Numbered from the stretch's first letter, positions 9,440 to 20,251 are shown. The stretch: 64,000 nt of DNA from Gardnerella swidsinskii (GCF_003397705.1 NZ_QJVB01000001.1:62001-126000); one strand, 5' to 3'. Program-made: numbers and translations. Notes: a model not told the origin generated them from the sequence alone.

Positions 9440-10105
9440 TCAGTCGTCACCTAAAGTAATGTGAATTCCTCCAACTAATGAACCAACAACGTTATATAGA
9501 AGAGCAATTATTGCAGATAATACGGTTATTATAATTATTTCTACAATTGAAAAAATAGTCACAGTACTTAATACTGTTGGGAGTGAGAACACATCTGCAA
9601 GATTAAAACCGTTACTATCCAAACCAGTAGAAGAAACAATCTGCGTTACTTGATCAAATACACCAATCATATTCAAGAACAACCACACTAAACCTGCAGC
9701 AATAACTTGAATAATTCCTCCTGCAACGCTTAAAAGGAATGTTACTTTTGCTACAGACCATGCATCTACTCTTACTAAAGAAAGACTCATACGACGAGCA
9801 CGCGGAACACGTCCCGATTTTGTTGCATTTGATTTATTGGAAATAGATGAAGCAGCACCACCAATTGTACGACGATACGTATTGGAACTACCACTAACAC
9901 GTCCAGAAGATGATGAATTTTTAACAATATTTCCTAAAGAAGAATTACCAGATATTTCATCAAAATTATTTTCTTCACTTGAATAATTAACTTCCTTAGA
10001 AGGAACCATTTTTTCTGCAGATAATTCTGTGTCATTAGACAAAAATCTTGCAGATTCCTCATTCATATTCATCGGATTTTGCGATGGCTCAAAATTTTCG
10101 CTCAT
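9440..10105 (-). CDS. DUF3566 membrane protein downstream of gyrA
   Basis: 221 residues from the ATG at 10105, which has an AAGGA site. A longer frame reaching 10207 lacks support. The N-terminal 110 residues are polar, Ser/Asn/Glu-rich and probably disordered. The C-terminal half is the DUF3566 domain with two long hydrophobic stretches around a loop with FNLADVFSLP. Members of this family sit beside gyrA in many actinobacteria (Rv0007 in Mycobacterium tuberculosis); their function is not established. Downstream of gyrA on the same strand, but separated from it by a perfect palindrome, so it may have its own control. Confidence 0.85.
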   Translation of the reverse strand: MSENFEPSQNPMNMNEESARFLSNDTELSAEKMVPSKEVNYSSEENNFDEISGNSSLGNIVKNSSSSGRVSGSSNTYRRTIGGAASSISNKSNATKSGRVPRARRMSLSLVRVDAWSVAKVTFLLSVAGGIIQVIAAGLVWLFLNMIGVFDQVTQIVSSTGLDSNGFNLADVFSLPTVLSTVTIFSIVEIIIITVLSAIIALLYNVVGSLVGGIHITLGDD

Positions 10106-10212
10106 CTCAGTGTTCCTTCTCTTATTAATTTGCCTATAATCAGTGTCATTATACCAATGAGAGTACCAATAAAAACAGACTAGAACAGTTTTTATTAGTA
10201 CTCTCAAATTTT

Positions 10213-10243
10213 TGTGGAATAATATTATTAATATTATTCCACA
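10213..10243. repeat. Perfect 31-bp AT-rich palindrome between gyrA and the DUF3566 gene
   Basis: Arms TGTGGAATAATATTA and its exact reverse complement flank one central base. It sits 11 bp after the gyrA stop. It could act as a gyrA transcript end, a cruciform or an operator; no T-run follows on the minus strand, so a simple terminator is not certain. Confidence 0.8.
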
Positions 10244-10254
10244 TAAGAAGTTTC

Positions 10255-12885
10255 TTAAGCTTCCTCATTTTCTGAAGTAGCTTCTTTTTCTTCTAATTGA
10301 TTTTCTTCGTCATCCGTTTCTTCATTACGGGCAATAGAAATAATTTCATCGCCTTTATCCGGCTTAGCTAAGGTTACGCCTTGAGTTGTTCTACCAGTGC
10401 GCTTCACTTCATTAACGTCAGAACGAATTACCTTACCGGACTTCATAATTGCCATTACTTGATCTGTTTCTTCAACAATCAAAGCTCCAACTAATGAACC
10501 ACGACCCTCTGCAAGTTGAACAGCTTTAACACCGTAGCCGTTTCTTCCTTGCAAACGATACTCTTCAATAGCAGTTCGCTTAGCAAAACCTTCATTAGTA
10601 ACAACAAGAAGATCTTTACTAGTTTCTGCCGCAACAACGTCCATATCGAGTAATTCGTCACCTTCACGGAATCTCATACCCTGAACGCCGGCAGTCTGAC
10701 GACCCATTGGTCGAAGTTGTTCATCATCTGCTCTAAACTTCAAACTCATTCCAAGCTTAGAAACAAGAATAATGTCATCTTCTGAATTGCACAAAGCTGC
10801 ACCAATAAGCTCGTCGACAGGTTCACCTGTTTCTTCATTTGCCATCAAACGTACAGCAATCAAACCGCCTTGACGTGGAGAATCATACTCTTGCAATGCA
10901 GTTTTCTTAACTTTCCCGGAACGAGTTGCCAATACCAAGTATTTAGCAACATCATAATTTGGAATTGATAACACTGCTTGAATTGTTTCTCCAGGAGTAA
11001 ATTGCAACAAATTAGCAACATGCTGACCTTTAGAATCGCGAGATCCTTCTGGAAGTTCGTAGGCTTTCAGACGATAAACTCGACCACGATTAGTAAAGAA
11101 GAGCAACCAATTGTGTGTAGAAGTTAAGAAGAAGTGATCAACTACATCATCTTCACGAAGCTTTGCACCCTTAATGCCTTTACCACCGCGATGTTGAGCA
11201 CGATACTCGTCTGCCTTAGTACGCTTAATATAACCTGCGCGAGTTACTGTTACAACAACGTTTTCTTCAGCAATAAGATCTTCAACATTCATTTCACCAG
11301 AGAATGGAAGAATCTTAGTTCTGCGATCATCACCATATTTTGCAACAATTTCATCAAGTTCATCGCCAACAATTTTGCGCTGACGTTCTGGGCTTGCCAA
11401 AATATCGTTGTAATCAGCAATTTTAATCATCAAATCTTCATGCTCGTCGAGAATCTTCTGACGTTCCAAAGCTGCAAGTCTACGAAGTTGCATTGCAAGA
11501 ATGGCATCCGCTTGAACTTCATCAACATCAAGCAAATTCATTAAACCAGTACGAGCAGTTTCAACATCTTTAGATGAACGAATTAAAGCCACAACTTCAT
11601 CAATCATATCCAAAGCTTTCAAATAGCCTTGCAAAATATGATCTCGCTCTTCAGCTTCACGCTTTAAGTAACGTGTACGCCTATCAATTACTTCAAGCTG
11701 ATGAGTTACCCAATGACGAATAAACGCATCCAAACTCAAAGTTCTAGGAACGCCATCAACCAAAGCAAGCATATTTGCGCCGAAAGTTTGCTGCAATTGC
11801 GAATGCTTATACAAATTATTTAAAACAACTTTTGGAACAGCATCACGCTTAAGAACAAGAACCAAACGCTGACCAGTACGACCAGACGTTTCGTCGCGCA
11901 TATCTGCAATACCTTGAATTTTGCCATCTCGTACAGCTTCACGAATAGAAGCAGCTAAGCGATCAGGATTAACTTGGTATGGAAGCTCGGTAACAACCAA
12001 GCACATGCGTCCCTTAATTTCCTCAGTATTAACTACTGCTCGCATTGTAATTAAGCCGCGACCTGTGCGGTACGCTTGCTCAATTCCCTTGTGACCTAAG
12101 ATTGTTGCTCCAGTAGGGAAATCAGGTCCTTTAATTCGCTGAATTAAAGCTTCAAGAAGTTCTTCTTTGCTTGCATCAGGATGATCCAACGCCCAGTGCA
12201 CACCATCAGCCACTTCACGCATATTATGAGGTGGAATATTGGTTGCCATACCAACAGCAATACCAGCAGAACCATTAACTAAAAGATTCGGGAAACGAGC
12301 TGGCAAAACCGTAGGCTCTTGAGTTTTACCATCATAATTTGGCAGGAAATCAACGGTATCTTTATCGATATCTCGTACCATTTCCATAGCCAACGGTGCC
12401 ATACGACATTCCGTATAACGCATTGCTGCTGCAGGATCATCACCAGGAGAACCAAAGTTTCCTTGACCATCAACAAGCATATAGCGCATTGACCAAGACT
12501 GAGCCATACGCACTAAAGTGTCATAGATAGCAGAATCACCATGAGGGTGATACTTACCCATAACATCACCGACAACGCGAGAACACTTGTTATATCCGCG
12601 ATCAGGCCTGTATCCTCCATCATACATTGCATAAATAACACGACGGTGAACAGGTTTTAAACCATCACGAACATCTGGTAAAGCACGCTCAACAATAACA
12701 GATAATGCGTAAGCTAAATAAGATTCACGCATTTCCTGCTGCAAATCCATGTTCTTTACGCGAGCACCCTTCATTAAGCCATAATCAGTATTATCTGCTT
12801 CCTGAGGGCTCTGTGGTTCCATAGAACCATCTGGAAGCTGATCTCGCTCAGCACCATCACGAGCGGAATTTATTTCGTCTACCAC
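10255..12885 (-). CDS. gyrA: DNA gyrase subunit A
   Basis: 876 residues. GyrA cuts and rejoins DNA to introduce negative supercoils with GyrB. The quinolone-resistance region reads [17 protein letters not shown], with Ser and Asp at the positions equivalent to E. coli 83 and 87, the usual sensitive form. The catalytic tyrosine lies in [11 protein letters not shown]. The GyrA box is [11 protein letters not shown], with His in place of the more common Arg at the second position. The C-terminal wheel domain follows, ending in an acidic tail rich in Glu. Translation starts at GTG 12885, preceded by AAGGAATTGAA. It lies 69 bp downstream of gyrB on the same strand. Confidence 0.97.
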   Translation of the reverse strand: MVDEINSARDGAERDQLPDGSMEPQSPQEADNTDYGLMKGARVKNMDLQQEMRESYLAYALSVIVERALPDVRDGLKPVHRRVIYAMYDGGYRPDRGYNKCSRVVGDVMGKYHPHGDSAIYDTLVRMAQSWSMRYMLVDGQGNFGSPGDDPAAAMRYTECRMAPLAMEMVRDIDKDTVDFLPNYDGKTQEPTVLPARFPNLLVNGSAGIAVGMATNIPPHNMREVADGVHWALDHPDASKEELLEALIQRIKGPDFPTGATILGHKGIEQAYRTGRGLITMRAVVNTEEIKGRMCLVVTELPYQVNPDRLAASIREAVRDGKIQGIADMRDETSGRTGQRLVLVLKRDAVPKVVLNNLYKHSQLQQTFGANMLALVDGVPRTLSLDAFIRHWVTHQLEVIDRRTRYLKREAEERDHILQGYLKALDMIDEVVALIRSSKDVETARTGLMNLLDVDEVQADAILAMQLRRLAALERQKILDEHEDLMIKIADYNDILASPERQRKIVGDELDEIVAKYGDDRRTKILPFSGEMNVEDLIAEENVVVTVTRAGYIKRTKADEYRAQHRGGKGIKGAKLREDDVVDHFFLTSTHNWLLFFTNRGRVYRLKAYELPEGSRDSKGQHVANLLQFTPGETIQAVLSIPNYDVAKYLVLATRSGKVKKTALQEYDSPRQGGLIAVRLMANEETGEPVDELIGAALCNSEDDIILVSKLGMSLKFRADDEQLRPMGRQTAGVQGMRFREGDELLDMDVVAAETSKDLLVVTNEGFAKRTAIEEYRLQGRNGYGVKAVQLAEGRGSLVGALIVEETDQVMAIMKSGKVIRSDVNEVKRTGRTTQGVTLAKPDKGDEIISIARNEETDDEENQLEEKEATSENEEA

Positions 12886-12954
12886 TTCAATTCCTTCTTA
12901 ATCTTATAAAAATTAAAGTTTTTTCTTTTTATCTTTTCGAATAAATTAATACTT

Positions 12955-15030
12955 TTAAGCGTCAATAAACCTTGCATCATGAGCATTTCTTTGAATAAAG
13001 AGTCTACGAGGCTCTACTTCATCGCCCATAAGCATGGAGAATGTTTCATCAGCTCGAGCAGCATCTTCAATATGAATTTGCTTCAAAATACGATGCTCAG
13101 GATCCATTGTTGTTTCCCACAACTCCTGATAACTCATTTCACCCAAGCCCTTGTATCGCTGAATACCTTCACCTTTAGGAAGTTGACGACCAGCAGCTTT
13201 ACCTTCTGCCAAAACTCTGTCTCGCTCAGCATCCGTATAAACAAAATCATGTGCTCCCTTGCTCCACTTCAAACGGTACAAAGGCGGCATAGCAACATAA
13301 ACGTATCCTGCAGTAATCATAGGACGCATATAGCGGAAAAATAATGTCAAATTCAAAGTAGCAATATGAGCACCGTCGACATCAGCATCAGCCATAATAA
13401 TGACTTTGTGATATCGAACCTTGCTTAAATCGAAGTCTTCTCCATAACCACCACCAACAGCAGTAATTAAGGATTCAATAGTTTCAGACTTCATCATTCT
13501 GTCGATTGAAGCGCGTTCAGTATTCAAAATCTTACCACGCAAAGGCAAAATTGCTTGCGTAATAGGATCGCGACCTTGAATTGCTGAGCCACCTGCAGAA
13601 TCACCCTCGACTATGAATAATTCACATTCTTCAGGATTACTTGACTGGCAATCCTTCAACTTATCTGGCATTCCAGCAGTTTCAAAAATAGACTTGCGAC
13701 GAGTATTTTCGCGAGCTTTTTTAGCAGCAAGTCGAGCACGAGAAGCTTCTATAGCTTTTTGAATAATATTTTTTGCTTCATTTGGATGAGCATCAAACCA
13801 ATCTCCAAGCTTTTCAGTCATGACTCTTTGCACAAAAGTCTTAGCTTCAGAATTGCCAAGCTTTGTTTTAGTCTGACCTTCAAACTGTGGAGTTGTAAGC
13901 TTTACTGAAACAACTGCTGTTAAGCCTTCGCGAACGTCATCACCAGAAAGATTAGTATCTTTCTCTTTCAAAATATTCTTTTCGCGAGCATAACGATTAA
14001 CTAAAGTAGTAAGCGCTGCACGGAATCCTTCTTCGTGAGTACCGCCTTCAGTAGTCGAAATAGTATTAGCAAAAGTGTGAACTGCTTCAGAATAAGCAAC
14101 AGTCCATTGCATAGCAATTTCCGCAGAAATACCAATTTCAAGATCTTCAGCCTCAAAGTCAATAACATCTGGCTCTACTGGAACAGCTTTTCGAGATTTA
14201 ACTAAGTAATCAACATAGTCTTTAATACCATGCTCATACTGGTAGCTTACGCTTCTATGCTTTTCTTCACTAGAAGATTCGGAATCACCTGCAACTTCAT
14301 CTCCAGCTTCATCTGGCTTACGTAAATCAGTTAAAGAAATCTTCAAACCCTTATTTAAGAAAGCCATCTGCTGGAAGCGAGAACGCAAGGTTTCAAAATC
14401 ATAAACTGTTGTTTCAAAAATTGTTCCGTCTGGCCAGAAAGTCACAGAAGTTCCAGTAGATTCTCCTTCTGTCATTGGCTCACCTTTTGCCAAAGGAGCA
14501 GTTGGATGCTGATCAACATAAGTTTGAGTCCAGTGGAATCCTTGACGACGAACTTCAATTTCTACACGAGTAGAAAGTGCATTAACAACAGAAATACCTA
14601 CACCATGTAAACCACCAGAAACAGCATAACCGCCGCCACCAAACTTACCGCCAGCGTGAAGCTTAGTCATAACTGTTTCAACACCAGAAACACCTTCGCC
14701 TGGCACTTCATCTACTGGAATACCTCGACCATCATCGACAACACGAATAGCATTATCAGGCAAAATTGTTACTTCAATATGCGAAGCATATCCTGCCAAA
14801 GCTTCATCAACAGAATTATCAACAATCTCATAAACCAAATGATGCAATCCACGAGGACCAGTAGAACCAATATACATGCCTGGTCTAATACGAACTGCCT
14901 CTAATCCTTCTAGAACACGAAGGTCACTCGCATCATAATGTTCAGGAGCAAGTGAATCATCGAGTTGAGCATCATCGAGTTTATGCTCTTCGACGGCATT
15001 ATCCATCGAATTATCTTCCGTGTTTGCCAC
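12955..15030 (-). CDS. gyrB: DNA gyrase subunit B
   Basis: ATPase subunit of gyrase, about 691 residues. The GHKL ATPase motifs are present (EIVDNSVDEALAG, DDGRGIPVDE and GLHGVGISVVNALS). The TOPRIM region has EGDSAGGSA and MADADVDGAHI, and the tail contains RYKGLGEM. Start choice is difficult. The longest frame begins at 15069 but has no ribosome site. GTG at 15030 is preceded by AAGGGA six bases upstream and gives VANTEDNSMDN, so I prefer it; GTG 15045 with GAGG upstream is a second choice. Asp/Glu-rich residues form the N-terminal extension. Confidence 0.95.
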   Translation of the reverse strand: MANTEDNSMDNAVEEHKLDDAQLDDSLAPEHYDASDLRVLEGLEAVRIRPGMYIGSTGPRGLHHLVYEIVDNSVDEALAGYASHIEVTILPDNAIRVVDDGRGIPVDEVPGEGVSGVETVMTKLHAGGKFGGGGYAVSGGLHGVGISVVNALSTRVEIEVRRQGFHWTQTYVDQHPTAPLAKGEPMTEGESTGTSVTFWPDGTIFETTVYDFETLRSRFQQMAFLNKGLKISLTDLRKPDEAGDEVAGDSESSSEEKHRSVSYQYEHGIKDYVDYLVKSRKAVPVEPDVIDFEAEDLEIGISAEIAMQWTVAYSEAVHTFANTISTTEGGTHEEGFRAALTTLVNRYAREKNILKEKDTNLSGDDVREGLTAVVSVKLTTPQFEGQTKTKLGNSEAKTFVQRVMTEKLGDWFDAHPNEAKNIIQKAIEASRARLAAKKARENTRRKSIFETAGMPDKLKDCQSSNPEECELFIVEGDSAGGSAIQGRDPITQAILPLRGKILNTERASIDRMMKSETIESLITAVGGGYGEDFDLSKVRYHKVIIMADADVDGAHIATLNLTLFFRYMRPMITAGYVYVAMPPLYRLKWSKGAHDFVYTDAERDRVLAEGKAAGRQLPKGEGIQRYKGLGEMSYQELWETTMDPEHRILKQIHIEDAARADETFSMLMGDEVEPRRLFIQRNAHDARFIDA

Positions 15031-15210
15031 TTTAGGTCCCTTCACAAATTGCCTCATATTAAAAGGCATTTATAGAGCCAACATATGCCAGAAAGCACAT
15101 AAAAGGGGATTCTAGCGTTTTAGCCATAATACATGACATTCTACACACATACTATGACCTCTCTTCAGAAATAGGCATTTTTACTATTTTTAAAAAATAT
15201 AATAATATTA

Positions 15211-15678
15211 TTAAAATTTATTTCTTAAAAATCCTAATCCACTCGTTGTTGGACCAATAACTTTAATTTCTTTTATTTCAATATTTTCAAGGTTATTATT
15301 AATTTTTTCTTTTAATTGTGGAATTAAATAAGAAAGTTGAGTTGCCCAAACTGTTGATTGAGCACGAACAATAAGCACGCCATTTACAACTTGACTTATT
15401 TCACAATGTTTTGCAATACTTTCCCCTACTACTTTATGCCAAGAAGAACGTAATTTTGCTATAGAAAGTTGACTATTCCAATTACTTTCAGAAGCAAAAT
15501 TTTTTAAAATACCACAGAATGATTTAGGATCTCTACCAGGTTTTCCAAAATTTTCCCAAGCTTGTTCTGCATTTTTTTCACGATTATTTTCGCGTTCAGC
15601 TTTTCTATTAATAGGATCAAAAATAATTGCAGGTAATTTTCGAGTATCAATTTTTAAAAGAATATTAACAGGAATCAT
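15211..15678 (-). CDS. dciA: DciA-type helicase-loading protein (DUF721)
   Basis: 155 residues. The C-terminal half from about residue 68 is the DUF721/DciA KH-like domain (LRSSWHKVVGESIAKHCEISQ, then LIVRAQSTVWATQLSYL). DciA proteins help load replicative helicase DnaB in the many bacteria lacking DnaC or DnaI. DnaB is encoded at 53919 in this window. The gene starts on the last base of the recF stop codon, with a GGAGG site, and is part of the recF-dciA pair that lies between dnaN and gyrB throughout actinobacteria. The N-terminal 60 residues are basic and poorly conserved. Confidence 0.88.
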   Translation of the reverse strand: MIPVNILLKIDTRKLPAIIFDPINRKAERENNREKNAEQAWENFGKPGRDPKSFCGILKNFASESNWNSQLSIAKLRSSWHKVVGESIAKHCEISQVVNGVLIVRAQSTVWATQLSYLIPQLKEKINNNLENIEIKEIKVIGPTTSGLGFLRNKF

Positions 15679-16979
15679 TATTTTTCCTCCTGCTTATTTT
15701 TTCTTTGTTCTATTACATCAAGCAAAATATTATTATGCTCTTCACTGAAATTATTAATTTCATTATTTTTTTCTAATAGTTTTCCAATATTTATAAGATT
15801 TGTTTTTTTAATATATTCTTTATTAGGAATGTCGCTAAGAGAAGAAGTAGTAATAAAAACTTGACCTTGATTAAGTGCAAAATTTAATATTCTTATACGC
15901 CTGTTTTCATCAAGTTGTGCAAATACATCATCAAGAATAACAATAGGTTTATCATTATTTTTTTCTTCTAATGCCTTGCATAATGCCATTTTTGAAGCTA
16001 TTGCAATTGTCCAAGATTCACCATTCGAAGCAAAATCTTTAGCAGAAATATTATTAATAGCAAAGTCAATATCATCACGATGAGGGCCAATAAGATTGCA
16101 TCCTCTAGCTAGCTCTCCATCATAAATACGTTGAAAATGCTCACTTATTTTAGAAAAAAGCTCGTTTTTATCTTCAATATTTTCATCACTCTTTTTTTCA
16201 AATAATACTTCTTCAAAAGAAGGAACATATATTATTTCCGTATTTTCTTCATTAGTAAAAGATTTAATTATATTTTTGAAATATTTATTAATAATTTGCA
16301 CAGTTTCTTGGCGTGCTTTTGTTAAGTTAATACCACTTTCAATAAATTTACCAGTCCAAATTTCTAATCCGGATAATGAAACTGTCTGATTTTTGTATGA
16401 AAAATCTCTAATATTTTTTAGTAATGCAGCACGCTGTTTAGAAATATGTTTAAATTCTTGCAATAATTGCACATAATTTGGTATTAACAAAGATCCAGCT
16501 TGATCGATAAAAGTACGTCTAACATTAGGATCACCAATTATAAGAAATTGGTCTCTTGGAGTAAAAGAAACTATTGGCAATAATCCAACAATGTCTTTAA
16601 CATATAATGCTTTACCAGAATTTATATGTGCTCTATTAGAACCTTTTACATAAAGATCTATTTCATAAGTTGTTTGATTTAAATTACTTTCTAAAGATGC
16701 AATATTACTTAAGCCAGTATTTGTTTCATCTTTTTTATAATTTATATCATTATTAATGGTATTTATTCTTATTATTGATTTTTCATAGCCTTTTTTAATA
16801 AGAGGCAATGTTGAAGATGTTCTGTGACTTATTCCAGTACCAGTAACTTCTAATGCTTCTACAATATTGGTTTTTCCTAAACCATTATTGCCATATATAA
16901 CATTTATTCCAGGGTTGAAATCACAAATTATATGGTTCCAAGAACGAAATGTATCAAGGGCAATTCGCGAAATATACAT
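15678..16979 (-). CDS. recF: DNA replication and repair protein RecF
   Basis: An SMC-like ATPase of 433 residues that loads RecA at gaps. The Walker A motif is GNNGLGKTN near residue 31. The ABC-like signature region reads ASNGESWTIAIASKMAL, lacking the usual SxGxQ form, and Walker B is PIVILDDVFAQLD. It is about 40-60 residues longer than the common 360-400, with a Lys/Asn-rich insertion in the first 80 residues and a charged tail. The gene is markedly AT-rich. A terminator-like hairpin separates it from dnaN upstream; dciA overlaps its stop. Confidence 0.93.
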   Translation of the reverse strand: MYISRIALDTFRSWNHIICDFNPGINVIYGNNGLGKTNIVEALEVTGTGISHRTSSTLPLIKKGYEKSIIRINTINNDINYKKDETNTGLSNIASLESNLNQTTYEIDLYVKGSNRAHINSGKALYVKDIVGLLPIVSFTPRDQFLIIGDPNVRRTFIDQAGSLLIPNYVQLLQEFKHISKQRAALLKNIRDFSYKNQTVSLSGLEIWTGKFIESGINLTKARQETVQIINKYFKNIIKSFTNEENTEIIYVPSFEEVLFEKKSDENIEDKNELFSKISEHFQRIYDGELARGCNLIGPHRDDIDFAINNISAKDFASNGESWTIAIASKMALCKALEEKNNDKPIVILDDVFAQLDENRRIRILNFALNQGQVFITTSSLSDIPNKEYIKKTNLINIGKLLEKNNEINNFSEEHNNILLDVIEQRKNKQEEK

Positions 16980-17017
16980 TGCTTAATTACCCTTTCTTAA
17001 TAGTTTTAAAAGAAAAA

Positions 17018-17071
17018 TGCGATATTACATTGTACATCAAAAAATAATCTAAAATACAATGCAATATCGCA
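17018..17071 (-). terminator. Terminator between dnaN and recF
   Basis: Arms of 17 bp with a single mismatch (TGCGATATTACATTGTA against TACAATGCAATATCGCA) enclose a 20-nt loop. On the minus strand the second arm is followed by TTTTTCTTTT, so it should end dnaN transcripts before recF. Confidence 0.75.
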
Positions 17072-17077
17072 ACAATA

Positions 17078-18202
17078 TTAATTATTAAAACGCATAGGAA
17101 CAAGCAAATAGCGATAATCTGTTGATTCATCACCATCTGATTCCTGCTGACCATTAAATTCAACAGGTTTTACAGCTGTTGCCATTTTCATATGCACAAA
17201 TGGCTCTGGAATAGCTCCTAACCCTTCAAGTAAGTAGTTCGGATTAAAGGCAACAGTTATGTCTTCTCCATCCATATCGATATCAAGTACTTCTTTTGCT
17301 TGTGATTCGTCAGCAGTACCAGCACTCAAAGTTAACTCCTGATTTGAAAAAATCATTCGAATAGGAGCATTTCTTTCGGCGACTAAAGATACTCGCTTAA
17401 TTGCATTTATCAATAATTGTTTATTAATAATTGCGTGAATAGGATATTCATCTACGAATAGTCGATCTACAGAAGGGAATTCTCCATCAATTATTTGTGA
17501 AGTACTTGTACGACCGGAATTTTCAAAACCTAAAAGTGACTTATCTTCCTCATTAAAATGGATAATAACATTTTGATGATCGTCGAGAGAATGAGCAATA
17601 TCTCTTAGTAATGACCCACGAGTAAGAGTGGTCGAATGAATGTCATTATGTTCTGGTGTCCACTTAAAAGTAGATCTAGATAGACGGAATCTATCAGTAG
17701 AAGTCATAGTAACGGTGTCATCTTCAAATTGGATCCTAATTCCAGTTAGAACCGGTCTATTTTCTTCTCTAGATGTAGAAACAGATGCTTGATTTACAGC
17801 TTGAATAAATGTTGGTGCATCAACCTGACCTAATTTATGAGGCAGTTCAGGCAAGTCAGGATACTCTCCAAGAGGCATAAGTTGTAGAGTAAATGTTGAT
17901 TTTCCGGAAGTAATAGTCAAAGTATTATTTTCAGATTTTAGATAAGTTTTTTCTGCAGGAAGAGACTTAGTAATATCTGCCATCAATTTGCCTAGAATAA
18001 GTATGCTTCCCTCTTCGTCAACACCAGCTTCAATGTGATGGCAGCTAGAAATTTGATAGTTGAATGCAGAAAGCTGCAATGTGCCATTTGCTGCTTCAAT
18101 TTTTAAGCCTGCAAGAATAGGGTTTGCAGGGCGTGAGTCAATTACGCGTGTAGTCCAAGCTACAGCATCAGCAAATGATGCAGAGTTGACTTCTACTTTC
18201 AT
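17078..18202 (-). CDS. dnaN: DNA polymerase III beta sliding clamp
   Basis: 374 residues, the usual clamp length, with three repeated clamp domains of about 120 residues. Typical segments include GIRIQFEDDTVTMTSTDRFRLS and the C-terminal YRYLLVPMRFNN, the latter close to the canonical clamp ending. It forms a ring that holds DNA polymerase on the template. The ATG at 18202 has an AAGAGGAAGC ribosome site; an upstream ATG at 18229 lacks one. It lies downstream of dnaA across the first part of oriC and is transcribed in the same direction. Confidence 0.96.
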   Translation of the reverse strand: MKVEVNSASFADAVAWTTRVIDSRPANPILAGLKIEAANGTLQLSAFNYQISSCHHIEAGVDEEGSILILGKLMADITKSLPAEKTYLKSENNTLTITSGKSTFTLQLMPLGEYPDLPELPHKLGQVDAPTFIQAVNQASVSTSREENRPVLTGIRIQFEDDTVTMTSTDRFRLSRSTFKWTPEHNDIHSTTLTRGSLLRDIAHSLDDHQNVIIHFNEEDKSLLGFENSGRTSTSQIIDGEFPSVDRLFVDEYPIHAIINKQLLINAIKRVSLVAERNAPIRMIFSNQELTLSAGTADESQAKEVLDIDMDGEDITVAFNPNYLLEGLGAIPEPFVHMKMATAVKPVEFNGQQESDGDESTDYRYLLVPMRFNN

Positions 18203-18229
18203 GCTTCCTCTTTTCTGTAAAGTCTGCAT

Positions 18230-18631
18230 TTATTCTACAGTATGAGGGTGTCTACAAAAAATATTTTTCAATGTTTGCATTGCTTTTGCAATTGTTATTT
18301 TTCTTATTAACTAAGTAGTAAATAAAAGTAGTAATAAAGACTGTGTATATGTGGAAAAGTGCTCAAAAACCGCTTTTAAAAAGACTTATTAACAATTAAA
18401 AGATGTGGATAACACAAGAACAACAATGTGTATAAGTGGGGAACTTATCCACAACTTTTTCTATTTTTTAGAGTTTCCACATTTTTAAATGCCTTATAAA
18501 CAACTTAATAACATTTTTACGCGGCGTTTTCCACGAGTTATGCTCAGCTTTTACCCACATTTGTTATTAAGTATGTGGATAACTTTTTATAAACTTTTAA
18601 ACATTTATTCATGAATATGTGGAAAATAAGT
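18230..18631. other. oriC: oriC, part 1 (dnaN-dnaA gap)
   Basis: No gene lies in this 400-bp gap. It holds a dense set of 9-bp DnaA boxes fitting TTWTNCACA on either strand: 18350-18358 (TGTGGAAAA), 18404-18412 (TGTGGATAA), 18427-18435 (TGTGTATAA), 18445-18453 (TTATCCACA), 18574-18582 (TGTGGATAA) and 18618-18626 (TGTGGAAAA), with near matches between. An AT-rich stretch at 18250-18340 is the likely unwinding element. It includes AAGTAGTAAATAAAAGTAG at 18313-18331, which resembles DnaA-trio repeats next to the first box. Placement beside dnaA is typical for actinobacterial origins. Confidence 0.88.
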
Positions 18632-20251
18632 TTAATTTCTACGCTCAACAGGATTTTGTTTTAAACGAACAGTTAATTCCATAACGTAGTTATAAATTTC
18701 TTGCTTTTCTTGCATCTCGCCACTTACTCGAGTATAAGCATGCATAACTGTAGTATGATCCCTACCGCCAAAAACTTCGCCAATATCAACCAAACTCATG
18801 CTTGTCATTTCTCTTGCAAGATACATTGCAATTTGACGAGCGAGTGCAACATTCTTTGTGCGCTGACGACCAACAAGTTCATCAAAAGTCATGTGGAAAT
18901 ACTGAGCTACTTGACTAATGATGTCAGTTGGCCTTACTTCAATATCTGTAGCAAAGAAATCTTGTAATGCTTGTTCAGCTAAAGCTTTACTAACAGGCTG
19001 ATTACTTAAAGATGCTACAGCAGTAACGCGTGTCAATGCACCTTCAAGTTCACGAATATTTTCTGTAAAACGTTCAGCAATTAAATCAAGTACGTCACTT
19101 GGAACATTACAGTGATTCATTGATGCCATCATTCTCAGAATTGCAATACGCGTCTCCAAATCTGGCGGTTTAATATCAACCGTAAGACCTGATTCAAATC
19201 TGGAAATTAAGCGTGCTTCAAATCCCTTAAGATTTTTTGGCGCAACATCTGAAGCTATAACTATTCGCTTATTTGCTTGATATAAAGAATTAAAAGTATG
19301 GAAGAATTGTTCAAGTGTTGCTTCTTTTCCACCAAGGAACTGAATATCGTCAATAAGAAGAACATCTACTTCACGATATCGCCTATTAAAATCAGCGATT
19401 TGACCTTGACTTTGATTTGGTGTTTGAAGAGCTTCAATAAATTCATTAGTGAATTCCTCACTTGTTACATAACGCACTTTAAGTGAAGAATCTTTTACTA
19501 AAGCATAATTGCCAATTGCATTAAGCAAGTGAGTTTTGCCAAGACCGGAGCCACCATAAATACATAAAGGATTAAAATCTCTGCCGGAACCCTCTGCGAC
19601 TGCCAAAGCTACAGTTCTTGCAAAACGATTTGAATCGCCAGGCACAAAAGTATCAAAAGTTGCGCACGTATTTAAATGTGTAATTGCATCGCGTTGAACA
19701 GAGACAGGCATTTTTTGCTGTGCAGCCTGTTCAGTAGAAATATCAGTTTGTTGAAGAGTAGATATTCCAGTTGCATGATCAAAATCTGGTTGTACAGGAG
19801 ATGAATTATTTGCTGTAACCGATGACAAATTATTAGATGATGAAACTGAAATATTATCAACAGGCAAAACTGTATTATCAGTTACTATTTTATTTTTATT
19901 TAAATTCGCATTGTTCTGTGCTTGATGAGATAAAGAATTTGAAGAATTTTGTGCAGCTTTTTCCTGATATTCAGATTGAGGGACGATCCTAAAAGCAGGA
20001 AACATATCTTTACCAGTGCAAATTTTTAATGCTGTAAGTAGAGGAGAATTTAATTCATTTTGCAAAGCTTGTTGCGTTTCAGCATTGGATACGCACAAAA
20101 CAATGGTCGTTCCAAAGATTGCTTCTGGTTTAACACCTTCAAACCAACCTTTATCGCGCGCAGTTAAAAGGGCGTTATGCTGTAAAACAGTAAGCGTATT
20201 AGACCATACCAAAGCAGCTTGCGATGTAGAATCGCCTAATGTATCAGCCAT
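18632..20251 (-). CDS. dnaA: Chromosomal replication initiator DnaA
   Basis: 539 residues. Domain I occupies about 1-95, followed by a long Asn/Ser/Gln-rich domain II (about 96-190). The AAA+ domain has Walker [10 protein letters not shown] (233-241), Walker [14 protein letters not shown] and the sensor/arginine-finger segment [15 protein letters not shown]. Domain IV ends with the DNA-binding signature [11 protein letters not shown]. It binds the DnaA boxes in the two flanking gaps and opens the origin. The ATG at 20251 follows a GGGGGTGAA ribosome site. It is transcribed away from rpmH. Confidence 0.97.
   Translation of the reverse strand: MADTLGDSTSQAALVWSNTLTVLQHNALLTARDKGWFEGVKPEAIFGTTIVLCVSNAETQQALQNELNSPLLTALKICTGKDMFPAFRIVPQSEYQEKAAQNSSNSLSHQAQNNANLNKNKIVTDNTVLPVDNISVSSSNNLSSVTANNSSPVQPDFDHATGISTLQQTDISTEQAAQQKMPVSVQRDAITHLNTCATFDTFVPGDSNRFARTVALAVAEGSGRDFNPLCIYGGSGLGKTHLLNAIGNYALVKDSSLKVRYVTSEEFTNEFIEALQTPNQSQGQIADFNRRYREVDVLLIDDIQFLGGKEATLEQFFHTFNSLYQANKRIVIASDVAPKNLKGFEARLISRFESGLTVDIKPPDLETRIAILRMMASMNHCNVPSDVLDLIAERFTENIRELEGALTRVTAVASLSNQPVSKALAEQALQDFFATDIEVRPTDIISQVAQYFHMTFDELVGRQRTKNVALARQIAMYLAREMTSMSLVDIGEVFGGRDHTTVMHAYTRVSGEMQEKQEIYNYVMELTVRLKQNPVERRN

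Noticed and set aside
11134..11544. Long plus-strand frame inside gyrA
   Set aside because: Antisense shadow of a strongly conserved gene; residues are Cys/Asn/Thr-rich with no domain.
12604..12655. Quinolone-resistance change in gyrA
   Set aside because: The region shows Ser and Asp at the key positions, the usual sensitive residues.
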